In this document: one piece after another, positions 1-8,267 of the stretch
Layout: the number at the start of each line of letters is the position of its first letter
How positions within the stretch are numbered: the stretch's first letter is position 1
Source of the DNA: Bacteroidota bacterium
GTDB taxonomy: Bacteria; Bacteroidota; Bacteroidia; 2-12-FULL-35-15
Length of the DNA stretch: 64,000 nucleotides
Assembly (NCBI GenBank): GCA_025963715.1
Contig: JAOQAG010000027.1
Location: forward strand, 171,774-235,773
Direction of reading: 5' to 3'
Notes under the pieces: model-generated
The model's input: only the letters and a program-made list of their open reading frames with translations
Databases searched by the model: none
What the model was told of the DNA's origin: nothing
Position numbers and translations under genes: made by a program

Positions 1-4
1 AATT

Positions 5-223
5 TTAGTTAACTGTGCAGGTTTTTCCAAAATCCGAATCCGGTGCTGTTGCATCGCACTCGCTTTGTTTCTTCTTTTTGCTTGCAGTAATGTTCGTTTC
101 GTAAGTATTTTTAGTTCCGCTGCTGTCAGTTACAACGCAGGTACAGTTGTATTCCTTACGGCAGGAAGTCATTGTTATTCCTGCAAAAATAATGAATGCC
201 AAAAATAAAGTTTGTTTTTTCAT
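5..223 (-). CDS. small Cys-rich lipoprotein (paralogue 1)
   Basis: This 72-residue secreted protein has a lipoprotein signal ending in the lipobox MTSC with the acylated Cys at residue 21. The mature part is about 50 residues, with a YNCTC motif after the lipobox and a C-terminal GKTCT motif, so the cysteines probably form disulfides. It is clearly paralogous to the next gene upstream on the same strand (shared YxCTC, CxATAP and GKTCT). I do not recognise a function. The cell location inferred from the signal is the periplasmic face or outer membrane. A -7-like element lies just upstream. Confidence 0.75.
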   Translation of the reverse strand: MKKQTLFLAFIIFAGITMTSCRKEYNCTCVVTDSSGTKNTYETNITASKKKKQSECDATAPDSDFGKTCTVN

Positions 224-247
224 GGTTGTGTTTTTTAGGTTATTTCA

Positions 248-255
248 CAAACATA
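248..255 (-). promoter_or_regulatory. putative -7 element (TATGTTTG on the minus strand)
   Basis: The 8-mer matches the Bacteroidota TAnnTTTG -7 consensus and lies 25 bp before the start of the small lipoprotein gene. No convincing -33 TTTG is visible at the right spacing. Confidence 0.35.
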
Positions 256-331
256 AATCAATTTCGGCCCGGGAAAGCTTTAAACATGGCTATTTCATTA
301 AAAATACACCTTTTCGGGTAGACGCAGCGCA

Positions 332-556
332 TTAAAAACCGGCATCTTCCTCTGTACAGGTCTTCCCATAAGAAGATTCCGGTGCAGTGGCTTCACAGGC
401 TTTTGCCCTGTTCTTCTTTTTTGCTTTTACGTAAGTTTGGTACTTCTGCTGGATTCCCGCACTATTTGTGACATAGCAGGTGCAGGTATAATCTTTTTTG
501 CAGGATGTTATTGAACACACAGCCAATAAGAACACAATTAAAAATTTATTTTTCAT
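332..556 (-). CDS. small Cys-rich lipoprotein (paralogue 2)
   Basis: This 74-residue lipoprotein has a signal peptide ending in SITSC (acylated Cys 19), then YTCTCYVT and a C-terminal GKTCTEE. It is a paralogue of the neighbouring 72-residue protein and has the same Cys spacing. It begins only 12 bp after the stop of the Cys/Met PLP enzyme, so it is probably the last gene of that transcript. Function is unknown. Being small and secreted with conserved disulfide-type cysteines, it could be a structural or binding surface protein. Confidence 0.75.
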   Translation of the reverse strand: MKNKFLIVFLLAVCSITSCKKDYTCTCYVTNSAGIQQKYQTYVKAKKKNRAKACEATAPESSYGKTCTEEDAGF

Positions 557-568
557 TTTTTATTTTTT

Positions 569-1726
569 TTAAACCTTATCCAATGCTTGTTTCAGATCTT
601 CGATCAGCAGGTCTGCATCTTCCAAACCAATGTATAAACGCACCATGTTCCAGGGCAATGGATTCTCAAAGCTTTTGCTTGCCGCCAGTGCGCACAGCGG
701 GAAGATCAGCGATTCATAACCACCCCAGGATGTCGCCATAATAAAACGTTTCAGGCTATCGCAAAAGCGCTCTACGCCTGCCACATCTTGTGCATCGATC
801 ACGATAGAAAGCAGGCCTCCGCCCTGTTTCATTTGCTTTTTCGCCAAAGCAAGCTGCGGATTTTTGGAAGAGAACGGGTAATGTACTTGTTTTATTTTAG
901 GGTGGTTTTCGGCAAAATCAGCCACTTTTTTAGCGCTTATGGCACTTTGGTTTACCCGAAGCTCAATTGTTCTTAAACCGCGTAAAACCAAGCCTGCATC
1001 GTGTGCCGAAATACAGCTTCCGATCGTCATGTATTCTTCCGCCATCATTTTCATAATCCGTTCGTGCGTTCCACATACCACACCGCACACCACATCGCTG
1101 TGGCCGTTGATATACTTGGTTCCGGAGTGTACCACCAGGTCGATCCCCATCGTTACTGGTTGCTGGTTTATGGGTGAATTATAGCTGTTGTCAATGATTG
1201 TGGTGATGTTTTTACGTTTCGCCAATTGTCCGATCGCTTCAATGTCCTGCAGCTCAAATGTCAGTGAATTCGGGCTTTCCAGGTATATCAATTTTGTGTT
1301 TTCCTGTATCGCTTTTTCAAAAGCAGCAACTTCGCCACCCACTACAAATGTGGTTGTAACACCATATTTTGCAAGGTATTTCGAGAGTAAATTGTTGGTC
1401 CAGCTGTATGGTTTTTGTACACACACCACATGGTCGCCGCCCTTTACCACGCTCATTACCGCTGCCGCGACAGCTGCACTTCCGCTCGAAAAAACAAGTG
1501 CATCCTCTGCCTGCTCCAATGCGGCCAGCTTTTTGCGAAGCATTGCTACTGTTGGGTTATAGCCTCTTGTGTAGAATGGTGTTTCCAATTCACGGGTCAG
1601 TTTTTCGCGCATCTCCCCCACTGTTTTAAAGCAGAAATTTGTGCTTTGAAAAATTGGTGGTGCCACGGAACCGTAGTATTCTTCGCGTTCTTCGCCAAGC
1701 TGGTTTAAAATATGAGAGATGTCCAT
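569..1726 (-). CDS. trans-sulfuration family PLP-dependent enzyme (cystathionine gamma-synthase/lyase-like)
   Basis: This 385-residue protein is a full-length Cys/Met-metabolism PLP enzyme (fold type I). The PLP-binding lysine is in the SGTKYINGHSD motif (K204). The N-terminal YxR motif (FYTRGYNPT, about residues 51-59) and the phosphate-binding FSSGSAA stretch near residue 80 are present. The family catalyses gamma- or beta-elimination/replacement on Cys, homocysteine or homoserine derivatives in the cytosol. The exact substrate cannot be told from sequence. It sits between a DUF486 membrane protein and a small lipoprotein with short gaps, suggesting cotranscription. Confidence 0.9.
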   Translation of the reverse strand: MDISHILNQLGEEREEYYGSVAPPIFQSTNFCFKTVGEMREKLTRELETPFYTRGYNPTVAMLRKKLAALEQAEDALVFSSGSAAVAAAVMSVVKGGDHVVCVQKPYSWTNNLLSKYLAKYGVTTTFVVGGEVAAFEKAIQENTKLIYLESPNSLTFELQDIEAIGQLAKRKNITTIIDNSYNSPINQQPVTMGIDLVVHSGTKYINGHSDVVCGVVCGTHERIMKMMAEEYMTIGSCISAHDAGLVLRGLRTIELRVNQSAISAKKVADFAENHPKIKQVHYPFSSKNPQLALAKKQMKQGGGLLSIVIDAQDVAGVERFCDSLKRFIMATSWGGYESLIFPLCALAASKSFENPLPWNMVRLYIGLEDADLLIEDLKQALDKV

Positions 1727-1763
1727 TCTTATTTTTGAAGTTTAATTTTTATCAGAAACTGTG

Positions 1764-2135
1764 TTATTTTTTAAACATAAAATAGACCGCCAGCACCAGG
1801 AAAGCAAAGCCTATCAAGTGATTCCAGCGGAACTGTTCACCTTTAAAAAACACGATGGAAAAGATCACAAAAATGGTAAGCGTAATTACTTCCTGGATCA
1901 CTTTTAGCTGCATCAGCGTGAACGGCCCGCCATTTTCCCTGAATCCAAGCCGGTTTGCTGGCACCTGGAACATGTATTCGAACAATGCAATTCCCCAGCT
2001 GATCAGGATGATTGCAATTAAACCAAGGCTTTCGAAGCCTTTCATTTCTTTAAATTTCAAGTGTCCGTACCAAGCAAGTGTCATGAATGTATTCGACAAC
2101 ACCAGTAAACCAATCGTCATTAATCCTCTTACCAT
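1764..2135 (-). CDS. DMT/DUF486 family small membrane protein
   Basis: This 123-residue protein has four hydrophobic segments and matches my knowledge of the DUF486 family (a small EamA/DMT-like integral membrane family), including the motif FEYMFQVPANRLG in the middle. Members are usually about 115-125 residues, so it is full length. The transport substrate is unknown. It lies 37 bp upstream of the Cys/Met enzyme on the same strand, and its start codon is about 16 bp from a -7-like element, so it is likely the first gene of that transcript. Confidence 0.8.
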   Translation of the reverse strand: MVRGLMTIGLLVLSNTFMTLAWYGHLKFKEMKGFESLGLIAIILISWGIALFEYMFQVPANRLGFRENGGPFTLMQLKVIQEVITLTIFVIFSIVFFKGEQFRWNHLIGFAFLVLAVYFMFKK

Positions 2136-2151
2136 CGTATTAAATATTTCT

Positions 2152-2159
2152 CAAAAATA
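2152..2159 (-). promoter_or_regulatory. putative -7 element (TATTTTTG on the minus strand)
   Basis: It fits TAnnTTTG and lies just upstream of the DUF486 gene. No matching -33 box is evident. Confidence 0.3.
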
Positions 2160-2603
2160 ATTTCCTTTTCCAGATATTCCGGTCTTTCTTTAAAATTTCG
2201 CGCCTTTTCCTTATTTATTTATACTTTAAATCGCTGTAATGCCTGCTGTTATTACATCATAGAAGCATGCCATTTTCATTTGATTTAAACTCGTTTCTCC
2301 TGTTTTTCGGGGCCGAATACCAGCGAGGGCATAAAAGGCAAACAGTGGCCTGAATTAGCTTCTCCAATGCCATTATTTTACTATTTGAACATTCGGGGAC
2401 CCCGTTTTTGTTTTTTTTAGAGTAAAATAATATTTTTTGTAATCTAGAATTGTAATGAGCAGAAAATGATTCAGAACAAATATGTAATTCCTGGATCTTA
2501 ATTTACGGCGCAACAATTCTTAAAATCATGTTTAAAAAAGATCAAATTAAGGTTTGAGATTTTAATCTGTTTTTCTGTACGGTAAAAAACATTTACTTTA
2601 AGA

Positions 2604-2640
2604 ACGTCATTGCGAGGGCGAAAGGCCCTCGCAATGACGT
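2604..2640. repeat. GC-rich REP-like hairpin (ACGTCATTGCGAGGGC arms)
   Basis: Two perfect 16-bp arms, 2604-2619 and 2625-2640, surround a 5-nt loop. The GTCATTGCGAG core is a word I know from dispersed intergenic repeats in many bacterial genomes. It is markedly more GC-rich than its surroundings and is not followed by a T-run, so it is more likely a REP/MITE-like element than a terminator. Confidence 0.75.
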
Positions 2641-2845
2641 ATTGATCAAATTTTTTTTAATAAAATCGCTTAGTATAAATTTTCCAATAATAATTTAAAT
2701 TAAGCAAGATTCGTTCTTCCATAATAATTTCTTTTTCAAACATCTCCCAATTATTCATCAATTATTTTCTTTAGTAAATTATTTATAAAATTAAACTCCA
2801 TTTCGATCTGAAGAAATTTTAGCTGATGATGGATTGTATGAAATA

Positions 2846-2881
2846 AAAAGGCAGATCATTTTATAAAATGATCTGCCTTTT
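2846..2881 (-). terminator. Rho-independent terminator after the methyltransferase gene
   Basis: A perfect palindrome with 18-bp arms (AAAAGGCAGATCATTTTA and its complement) lies 27 bp downstream of the methyltransferase stop. Read on the minus strand it ends in a T-rich tail (CTTTTTATTT). The opposite strand also ends in a short T-run, so it could act in both directions. Confidence 0.8.
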
Positions 2882-2908
2882 CATCTATTATTTATCTTAA
2901 GAGAACAC

Positions 2909-3793
2909 CTATGCTTTTCGAATCAGATAAATTTGACTAGAGGAAGTTCTTCCGGATTTAAGTGCAGCAATATTTGAGCGCAAACCGTTCCACGTGGAAC
3001 GAATTATATTTGTCTTGCCTGTTTTAATTTTTTCACTCAGCATAGAAACATAAAATGAATCGAAGATCATTGGCATGATCCGGAATACTTTCATCTCATG
3101 ATTTTTAAAAAGAGTTTCCATGTCGTTTGGAGTAAAGTGATAAAGATGTCGGGGTACATCATAAGCTGCCCAATTTTCTTTATAAACTTTTGCATCCAGG
3201 GAATTGCAATTAGGTACCGCGATAATGATAACGCCTTTCGATTTGATCAAACGTTTCAATTCGTCAATTCGTTCGTTTAATTTAGGCACATGCTCTAATA
3301 CATGCCACATGGTAATAATATCAAAACTGGCATCCGGTAAATTCTTTAACTCCTCTTCTCCTTTCACATCTAAACCATAATTTTGAATTGCCATTTCACG
3401 TGCGTCATCATCCGGTTCTATTCCCAGGGTTTGCCATTTTGCGTTTTTGCAGGTATTTAAAAACTCTCCGGTTCCACATCCAATATCCAATATTTTTCCG
3501 GTCTTATAAAACTTGGAGATGAGTTGCAATTTTTTCAATAAAGTGTATTTCCGTACAGATTGATAAGTAGAGTTAATGAATCCTTTTTTTGTGTTTGAGT
3601 GGGATACATATTCTTCGGATTTATAATACTTTCCTAACTCTTTCTCTTCGGGACGGGGATTTGTAAATTTAAAACCACATGAGTTACATTGTATAATTTG
3701 GAATGTTTCACGTGAAACAGTATTGTCTATACAGACCAAAAAAGGGTTAAAGTGGGTTAAATTACAAATCGGACAATTAGTTAATGTTTCCAT
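2909..3793 (-). CDS. class I SAM-dependent methyltransferase with N-terminal zinc-ribbon-like motif
   Basis: This 294-residue protein starts with two CxxC pairs (C7-C10 and C36-C39), followed by NPRP, typical of the small N-terminal Zn knuckle of some sugar/glycan methyltransferases. A methyltransferase-11-type Rossmann domain follows, with the SAM motif ILDIGCGTGEF at about 101-111 and a WHVLEHV motif near 174. The substrate is unknown. Two ParB-type palindromes (3704-3719 and 2986-3001) lie inside the coding sequence, encoding TVSRET and RSTWN. The coding sequence therefore also has to keep DNA-binding sites. A TTG-19-TACTTTTG promoter is seen at 3921-3950. Confidence 0.85.
   Translation of the reverse strand: METLTNCPICNLTHFNPFLVCIDNTVSRETFQIIQCNSCGFKFTNPRPEEKELGKYYKSEEYVSHSNTKKGFINSTYQSVRKYTLLKKLQLISKFYKTGKILDIGCGTGEFLNTCKNAKWQTLGIEPDDDAREMAIQNYGLDVKGEEELKNLPDASFDIITMWHVLEHVPKLNERIDELKRLIKSKGVIIIAVPNCNSLDAKVYKENWAAYDVPRHLYHFTPNDMETLFKNHEMKVFRIMPMIFDSFYVSMLSEKIKTGKTNIIRSTWNGLRSNIAALKSGRTSSSQIYLIRKA
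2986..3001. promoter_or_regulatory. parS-like ParB-binding site 1 (inside the methyltransferase CDS)
   Basis: The sequence CGTTCCACGTGGAACG is a perfect 16-bp palindrome and matches the parS core GTTnCACGTGnAAC. Confidence 0.8.
3704..3719. promoter_or_regulatory. parS-like ParB-binding site 2 (inside the methyltransferase CDS)
   Basis: TGTTTCACGTGAAACA is a perfect palindrome identical to the canonical bacterial parS sequence. Confidence 0.88.
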
Positions 3794-3804
3794 AAATGGT
3801 TTCG

Positions 3805-3820
3805 TGTTCCACGTGGAACG
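3805..3820. promoter_or_regulatory. parS-like ParB-binding site 3
   Basis: TGTTCCACGTGGAACG has a perfect 14-bp palindromic core. It lies 12 bp upstream of the methyltransferase start codon. Confidence 0.82.
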
Positions 3821-3896
3821 TATATGTTTTATTTATCTTACTTGATTTAATATTTAAATTATAACGCTTCTGTTTTATAAGCTAATTAATATATAC

Positions 3897-3912
3897 CGTT
3901 CCACGTGGAACA
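3897..3912. promoter_or_regulatory. parS-like ParB-binding site 4
   Basis: CGTTCCACGTGGAACA has the perfect core GTTCCACGTGGAAC. It lies in the leader between the methyltransferase promoter and start codon. Confidence 0.82.
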
Positions 3913-3920
3913 ATACACAT

Positions 3921-3950
3921 CAAAAGTACATTCTCAATAGATCAAAACAA
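3921..3950 (-). promoter_or_regulatory. predicted promoter of the methyltransferase gene
   Basis: On the minus strand TTG (3948-3950) and TACTTTTG (3921-3928) are separated by 19 bp, matching the Bacteroidota -33/-7 pattern. The implied leader of about 120 nt carries two parS-like sites. Confidence 0.4.
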
Positions 3951-4113
3951 CCGGAAAGAAATATTATACTACCAAGGGCTATACTATAGCTACTCTTCTT
4001 TTGTTTATGCCTTCTATAATCTAAAGCAAATATAATTATTCAAGCCGGGCCACAAACAAATTTAAGAGTTGCGAAAATAATATTACTATTTGATATCACG
4101 ATCTAAATGGTGA

Positions 4114-4129
4114 TGTTTCACGTGAAACA
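4114..4129. promoter_or_regulatory. parS-like ParB-binding site 5
   Basis: TGTTTCACGTGAAACA, identical to site 2, lies 9 bp downstream of the mnmG stop codon. With the other sites it fills the 344-bp gap between mnmG and the methyltransferase gene, in which I see no gene. Confidence 0.88.
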
Positions 4130-4137
4130 ATATATAA

Positions 4138-6042
4138 TTATCTACCTAAATACACCATCAAAATAGAAATGTCTGATGGTGTAATTCCAGAAATCCGTGA
4201 TGCCTGACCAATGGTTCTTGGTTTCACTTTAGTTAACTTCTCCCGGGCTTCCATTGATAAAGAAGTCAATCGCTTGTAATCAAAATCATCATGTAAAACC
4301 AAATCTTCTAAGCGGGTTTGCTTATCTGCCAGCTCATGTTCTTTAGAAATATATCCTTCATACTTCATTAAAATTTCGGCTTGTTCAATACTTTCTAAAT
4401 CGTAGTTGGAAATGAATTCTTTTACTTTTGGAGAGTATAAAGCAAAGTCTAAAAGGGTAATAATTGGACGCGTCAATACACCAAACATTTTTACTTTTTG
4501 AGTAATGGGAGCAGAGCTAATTGCTTCTAAAGCTGGATTAATTTCTGTTGGCTCAATGCTTTCTTTTTTGAAATAAGAGATGATCTCCTGGGTAAATTTC
4601 ATCTTTTCATTTACACGATCCAAACGTTCTTTTGATGCCAAACCAAGCTCATGTGATTTTGGAGTAAGGCGAATATCTGCATTATCCTGGCGCAATAAGA
4701 TCCTGTATTCAGCGCGTGAAGTAAACATACGATATGGTTCTTCAGTACCTTTTGTTACAAGGTCATCAATCAAAACTCCAATATATGCTTCCGAACGCTG
4801 AAGGATAAATGGCTCCCGATTATTAATTTTTAAGTGCGCATTGATCCCTGCCATTAATCCCTGGCAAGCTGCTTCTTCATATCCGGTTGTGCCGTTAATC
4901 TGGCCAGCAAAATATAAATTTTGAATAAGCTTTGTTTCTAATGTCAGAGCTAATTGTTGAGGCGGGAAATAATCATATTCGATCGCGTAACCCGGACGGA
5001 ACATTTTTACATTTTCGAAACCTGGAATTTTTTTCAGTGCTTTGTATTGAACATCTTCCGGAAGGGAAGTAGAAAAACCATTTACATAGATCTCCACCGT
5101 ATTCCAACCTTCCGGCTCTACAAAAATCTGGTGACGTTCGCGTTCAGCAAAACGCGTAATTTTATCTTCAATACTTGGACAATATCTTGGTCCTAAACCT
5201 TGAATCCGACCTGAGAACATGGGTGATTTTTCGAAACCTGTTCTTAAAATCTCATGAACATCTTCATTTGTGTAAGTAATATAACATGGAATTTGTCCTT
5301 CCGGTCCAGCTAAAAAAGCATCCTTACGATCCGTTTTAAATGCAAATTGTTTTACATCCAGGTAAGAGAATTTGTTAGGATTTTCATCACCATGCTGCAC
5401 TTCCATTTTTGAATAATCAAGAGAGCGGCCATCAATACGTGGCGGAGTTCCTGTTTTCATCCGGCCAGCTTCAAATCCTAATTGAACCAATTGTTCAGTA
5501 ATTCCTTTAGAAGATTTTTCACCCGCACGACCTCCGCCATATTGTTTTTCACCTAAATGGATCAAACCATTTAAAAAAGTTCCGTTGGTTAAGATCACAG
5601 ATTTTGAACGAATTTCAATATCCATTCCGGTAATAATTCCACATGCTTTTCCATCTTCCACTATTAAACCCTTTACCATGTCCTGCCAGAAATCTAAATT
5701 CGGAGTCGCTTCTAACATCAATCTCCATTCTTCAGCAAATTTCCAGCGATCACTTTGAGCACGCGGACTCCACATCGCAGGACCTTTAGAACGATTTAAC
5801 ATTCTGAACTGAACAGCAGTTTTATCGGTTACAATTCCGGAATAACCACCAAGCGCATCAATCTCACGAACGATCTGTCCTTTTGCAATTCCGCCCATGG
5901 CAGGGTTACAGCTCATCTGTGCAATCGTTTGCATATTCATGGTTACCAGTAATGTGGACGAACCCATATTTGCAGCAGCAGCGGCAGCTTCACATCCCGC
6001 ATGACCGGCACCAACCACTATAACATCGTATTCTTTAAACAT
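4138..6042 (-). CDS. mnmG: tRNA uridine-5-carboxymethylaminomethyl modification enzyme MnmG (GidA)
   Basis: This 634-residue protein is full length for MnmG. It starts with an FAD-binding Rossmann motif (VVGAGHAGCEAA) and has the diagnostic GRMKTGTPPR segment near residue 195 and the GTTGYEEAACQG segment near 390. It has the helical C-terminal MnmE-interacting region ending in SRISGITPSDI. With MnmE it installs the cmnm5 group on wobble U34 of tRNAs in the cytosol. mnmG is a classic origin-proximal gene in many bacteria, which fits the parS cluster directly downstream. Confidence 0.97.
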   Translation of the reverse strand: MFKEYDVIVVGAGHAGCEAAAAAANMGSSTLLVTMNMQTIAQMSCNPAMGGIAKGQIVREIDALGGYSGIVTDKTAVQFRMLNRSKGPAMWSPRAQSDRWKFAEEWRLMLEATPNLDFWQDMVKGLIVEDGKACGIITGMDIEIRSKSVILTNGTFLNGLIHLGEKQYGGGRAGEKSSKGITEQLVQLGFEAGRMKTGTPPRIDGRSLDYSKMEVQHGDENPNKFSYLDVKQFAFKTDRKDAFLAGPEGQIPCYITYTNEDVHEILRTGFEKSPMFSGRIQGLGPRYCPSIEDKITRFAERERHQIFVEPEGWNTVEIYVNGFSTSLPEDVQYKALKKIPGFENVKMFRPGYAIEYDYFPPQQLALTLETKLIQNLYFAGQINGTTGYEEAACQGLMAGINAHLKINNREPFILQRSEAYIGVLIDDLVTKGTEEPYRMFTSRAEYRILLRQDNADIRLTPKSHELGLASKERLDRVNEKMKFTQEIISYFKKESIEPTEINPALEAISSAPITQKVKMFGVLTRPIITLLDFALYSPKVKEFISNYDLESIEQAEILMKYEGYISKEHELADKQTRLEDLVLHDDFDYKRLTSLSMEAREKLTKVKPRTIGQASRISGITPSDISILMVYLGR

Positions 6043-6086
6043 TTTATTTTTTAATAAGGTAGCGTAATTTCGAAAATTGATAAGAA

Positions 6087-6122
6087 AAAAGTCTGCAAAA
6101 ATAGTGAATTTTGCAGACTTTT
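6087..6122 (-). terminator. terminator after nadA
   Basis: The arms 6087-6100 (AAAAGTCTGCAAAA) and 6109-6122 are perfectly complementary around an 8-nt loop. On the minus strand the stem ends in a T-run. It lies 47 bp beyond the nadA stop. The -7-like TATTTTTG that may serve mnmG (6096-6103) overlaps it. Confidence 0.75.
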
Positions 6123-6169
6123 ATACTAATAAATTATTTATATATTTGATAATCAAATGATTATAATAA

Positions 6170-7156
6170 TTACAAACCTAATTGTGCAGATAAATCAAGC
6201 ATTCTGACGATTGGTTTCTTTGCTTTTTCAATTAAATCAGCTGGCAATATGATCTCCGGTTGTTCGTATTTAAGGCAATTATAGAGCTTCTCCAGCGTGT
6301 TTAACTTCATGTGAGGGCAATCGTTGCAAGCGCAGGAATTATTCGGTGGAGCAGGTATAAATGTCTTTCCCGGATTGGCTTTTTGCATCTGGTGAATGAT
6401 CCCGGCTTCGGTTGCAACAATAAATTCGGTTGCAGAAGATTTACCGGCGTAATTTAAGATCCCGGTTGTACTGCCAATGTAATCAGCTATTTCAAGCAAA
6501 TTGGCTTCACATTCAGGATGCGCTAAAAGTTTAGCATTGGGATGTTGGTTCTTCAACTTTGTGATTTTCTCCAGTGAAAAAATTTCGTGAACCATGCAGG
6601 CACCATCCCACAAAACCATATCACGACCCGTTTTTTTCTTAATGTAAGCACCTAAATTCTTGTCAGGGGCAAAGATGATCTTTTGATCTTTCGGTAAGCT
6701 CTCAACAATTTGTACGGCGTTGGTTGATGTACAAACAATATCGGTCAATGTTTTCAGCTCAGCTGTGCAGTTGATGTACGAGATCACGAGGTGATCGGGA
6801 TATTGCTTTTTAAATTCGGCAAACTTATCTGCAGGACAGGAATCGGCTAGTGAACAACCTGCACGGAGATCCGGCAATAAAACTTTTTTACCGGGGCATA
6901 AAATTTTTGCAGTTTCGGCCATGAAGTGAACTCCTGCAAAAACGATGATATCAGCTTCCGTGGCGGCTGCCTGTTGTGATAATCCCAAACTATCGCCGAT
7001 GTAGTCTGCAACATCCTGGATGTCGGCATCCTGGTAATAGTGGGCAAGTATGATGGCATTTTTTTCTTTTTTTAGTTTGTTTATTTCCGAAAACAAATCT
7101 ACGGATAAATCCACCGGAATATCGAGGAAACCTTTTTTGAGCAAGTCAGCACCCAT
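6170..7156 (-). CDS. nadA: quinolinate synthase NadA
   Basis: This 328-residue enzyme condenses iminoaspartate with dihydroxyacetone phosphate to quinolinate, the first committed product of de novo NAD synthesis, using a [4Fe-4S] cluster. The [19 protein letters not shown] motif lies near residues 40-57. The expected cluster cysteines are visible in RAGCSLAD (C101), WDGAC (C187) and the C-terminal CNDCPHMK motif (about C280). No nadB or nadC lies next to it. The start shown gives a normal-length N-terminus. Confidence 0.96.
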   Translation of the reverse strand: MGADLLKKGFLDIPVDLSVDLFSEINKLKKEKNAIILAHYYQDADIQDVADYIGDSLGLSQQAAATEADIIVFAGVHFMAETAKILCPGKKVLLPDLRAGCSLADSCPADKFAEFKKQYPDHLVISYINCTAELKTLTDIVCTSTNAVQIVESLPKDQKIIFAPDKNLGAYIKKKTGRDMVLWDGACMVHEIFSLEKITKLKNQHPNAKLLAHPECEANLLEIADYIGSTTGILNYAGKSSATEFIVATEAGIIHQMQKANPGKTFIPAPPNNSCACNDCPHMKLNTLEKLYNCLKYEQPEIILPADLIEKAKKPIVRMLDLSAQLGL

Positions 7157-7747
7157 ATCAATATTATATATTTTAATTAAAATTTAATAAAAAATGTTGT
7201 TGTTGTTGGTCTGTTAGTGGAGTGTATAAAAACATTACAAAAGTATTGATTTTATCAGTTCTCACATTTAAGTAACAGGTATTAAGAAGTTGTTACGCAT
7301 TAAGTGGCTGAATAATAGAACTATCAAGGTTTATAAACAATGTGTTAATTACATTACCATTGAATAACTATTGTGTTAAGTTATTAGCTTTTGCGTTAAA
7401 ATAATGTTCATTTGTTTTGTGAAAATGTGGTAAGTTTTTCTTTTTTATTCCGATTAAAAACATAATGAAGTATTAAACCGGAGGAACCTAGAAAAACTTT
7501 ACAGAGATTGATAACAAAGAACTTTATTATCAACAAAGATACTGTTAATAAAATAAAAATTAGAGTGCTAGTTATCAAGCATTTATTTTTCAATTTTACA
7601 TAGGTGTTAATTCACGGTTAATAACCGTAAACGGCTTTGCAAAAAGATGCATTTTCAGGTATTTTGAACAATTTCAAAATTAACATTGGCTTTATTTTTT
7701 AATTCTAAAATTTTTTCCCCTAAAAGGGACAATCAAACAACAAACAA
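7157..7747. other. 591-bp AT-rich divergent intergenic region, candidate replication origin
   Basis: This gap separates leftward genes (all genes from here to the left edge) from rightward genes. It is visibly AT-rich and has one DnaA-box-like TTATCAACA (7527-7535, one mismatch to TTATCCACA), runs of TGTGTTAA-like words around 7340-7385, and nearby parS-like sites 3-4 kb away. No strong gene is present. A hydrophobic 61-codon frame (7408-7593, minus) is judged non-coding. The origin assignment is inference only. Confidence 0.3.
7238..7245 (-). promoter_or_regulatory. putative -7 element for nadA (TACTTTTG)
   Basis: It matches TAnnTTTG on the minus strand about 82 bp before the nadA start. 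No clear -33 partner is seen. Confidence 0.3.
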
Positions 7748-8179
7748 ATGAAGATAGCAATTGGTTGTGATCATGCTGCATTTCAATTAAAAGAAAAATT
7801 GAAAGTGTATTTACAGGAAAAAGGATTTGAAATTAAGGATTTCGGAACCTATTCGGAGGAGCGTGCCGATTATGCGGATTATGGACATCCGGTGGCAACG
7901 GCAGTTGAAAACAAGGAATTTGATTTTGGCTTGCTGATGTGCGGAAGCGGAAACGGGATCAACATGACGGCAAACAAGCACAAGGGAATTCGTGCAGCTT
8001 TGTGTTGGAATGCAGAAATTGCGGAACTGGCGCGCCTGCACAACGATGCGAACATTTTAACATTACCGGCACGTTACATCAGCGAGGAAGAAGCAAAAAA
8101 ATGTGTGGATGTGTTTTACTCGACGGCGTTTGAGGGCGGGAGACATACAGAGAGGGTGAAAAAGATTTCGGAATTCTAA
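7748..8179 (+). CDS. rpiB: ribose-5-phosphate isomerase B
   Basis: This 143-residue LacAB/RpiB family protein interconverts ribose 5-phosphate and ribulose 5-phosphate in the pentose phosphate pathway. It begins MKIAIGCDHAAF, has the active-site cysteine in LLMCGSGNGINMTANK (C65) and the RAALCWN segment that follows. Length is typical for the family. It is the first rightward gene after the AT-rich gap. The M28 peptidase gene follows after 88 bp. Confidence 0.95.
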   Translation: MKIAIGCDHAAFQLKEKLKVYLQEKGFEIKDFGTYSEERADYADYGHPVATAVENKEFDFGLLMCGSGNGINMTANKHKGIRAALCWNAEIAELARLHNDANILTLPARYISEEEAKKCVDVFYSTAFEGGRHTERVKKISEF

Positions 8180-8267
8180 ATTGTTGGAATCAACGAAAAA
8201 CGAAAATTTCCGAAAAGAACGAAATGTAGGGTCCGCAAAATACTTAAGGTATCGAAACATATTATTG

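Larger units (their letters stand above)
2136..2908. other. 773-bp AT-rich intergenic region
   Basis: No plausible gene is seen in either strand. It holds a GC-rich dispersed hairpin (2604-2640) and a strong terminator hairpin (2846-2881). The rest is AT-rich sequence without recognised elements. Confidence 0.6.

Noticed and set aside
7408..7593. Hydrophobic 61-residue gene on the minus strand
   Set aside because: It lies in AT-rich DNA where such frames arise by chance, has no conserved feature, and has no clear start signal.
8181..8267. TTG start for the M28 peptidase at 8181
   Set aside because: It would put 29 polar residues before a clear signal peptide that begins at ATG 8268.
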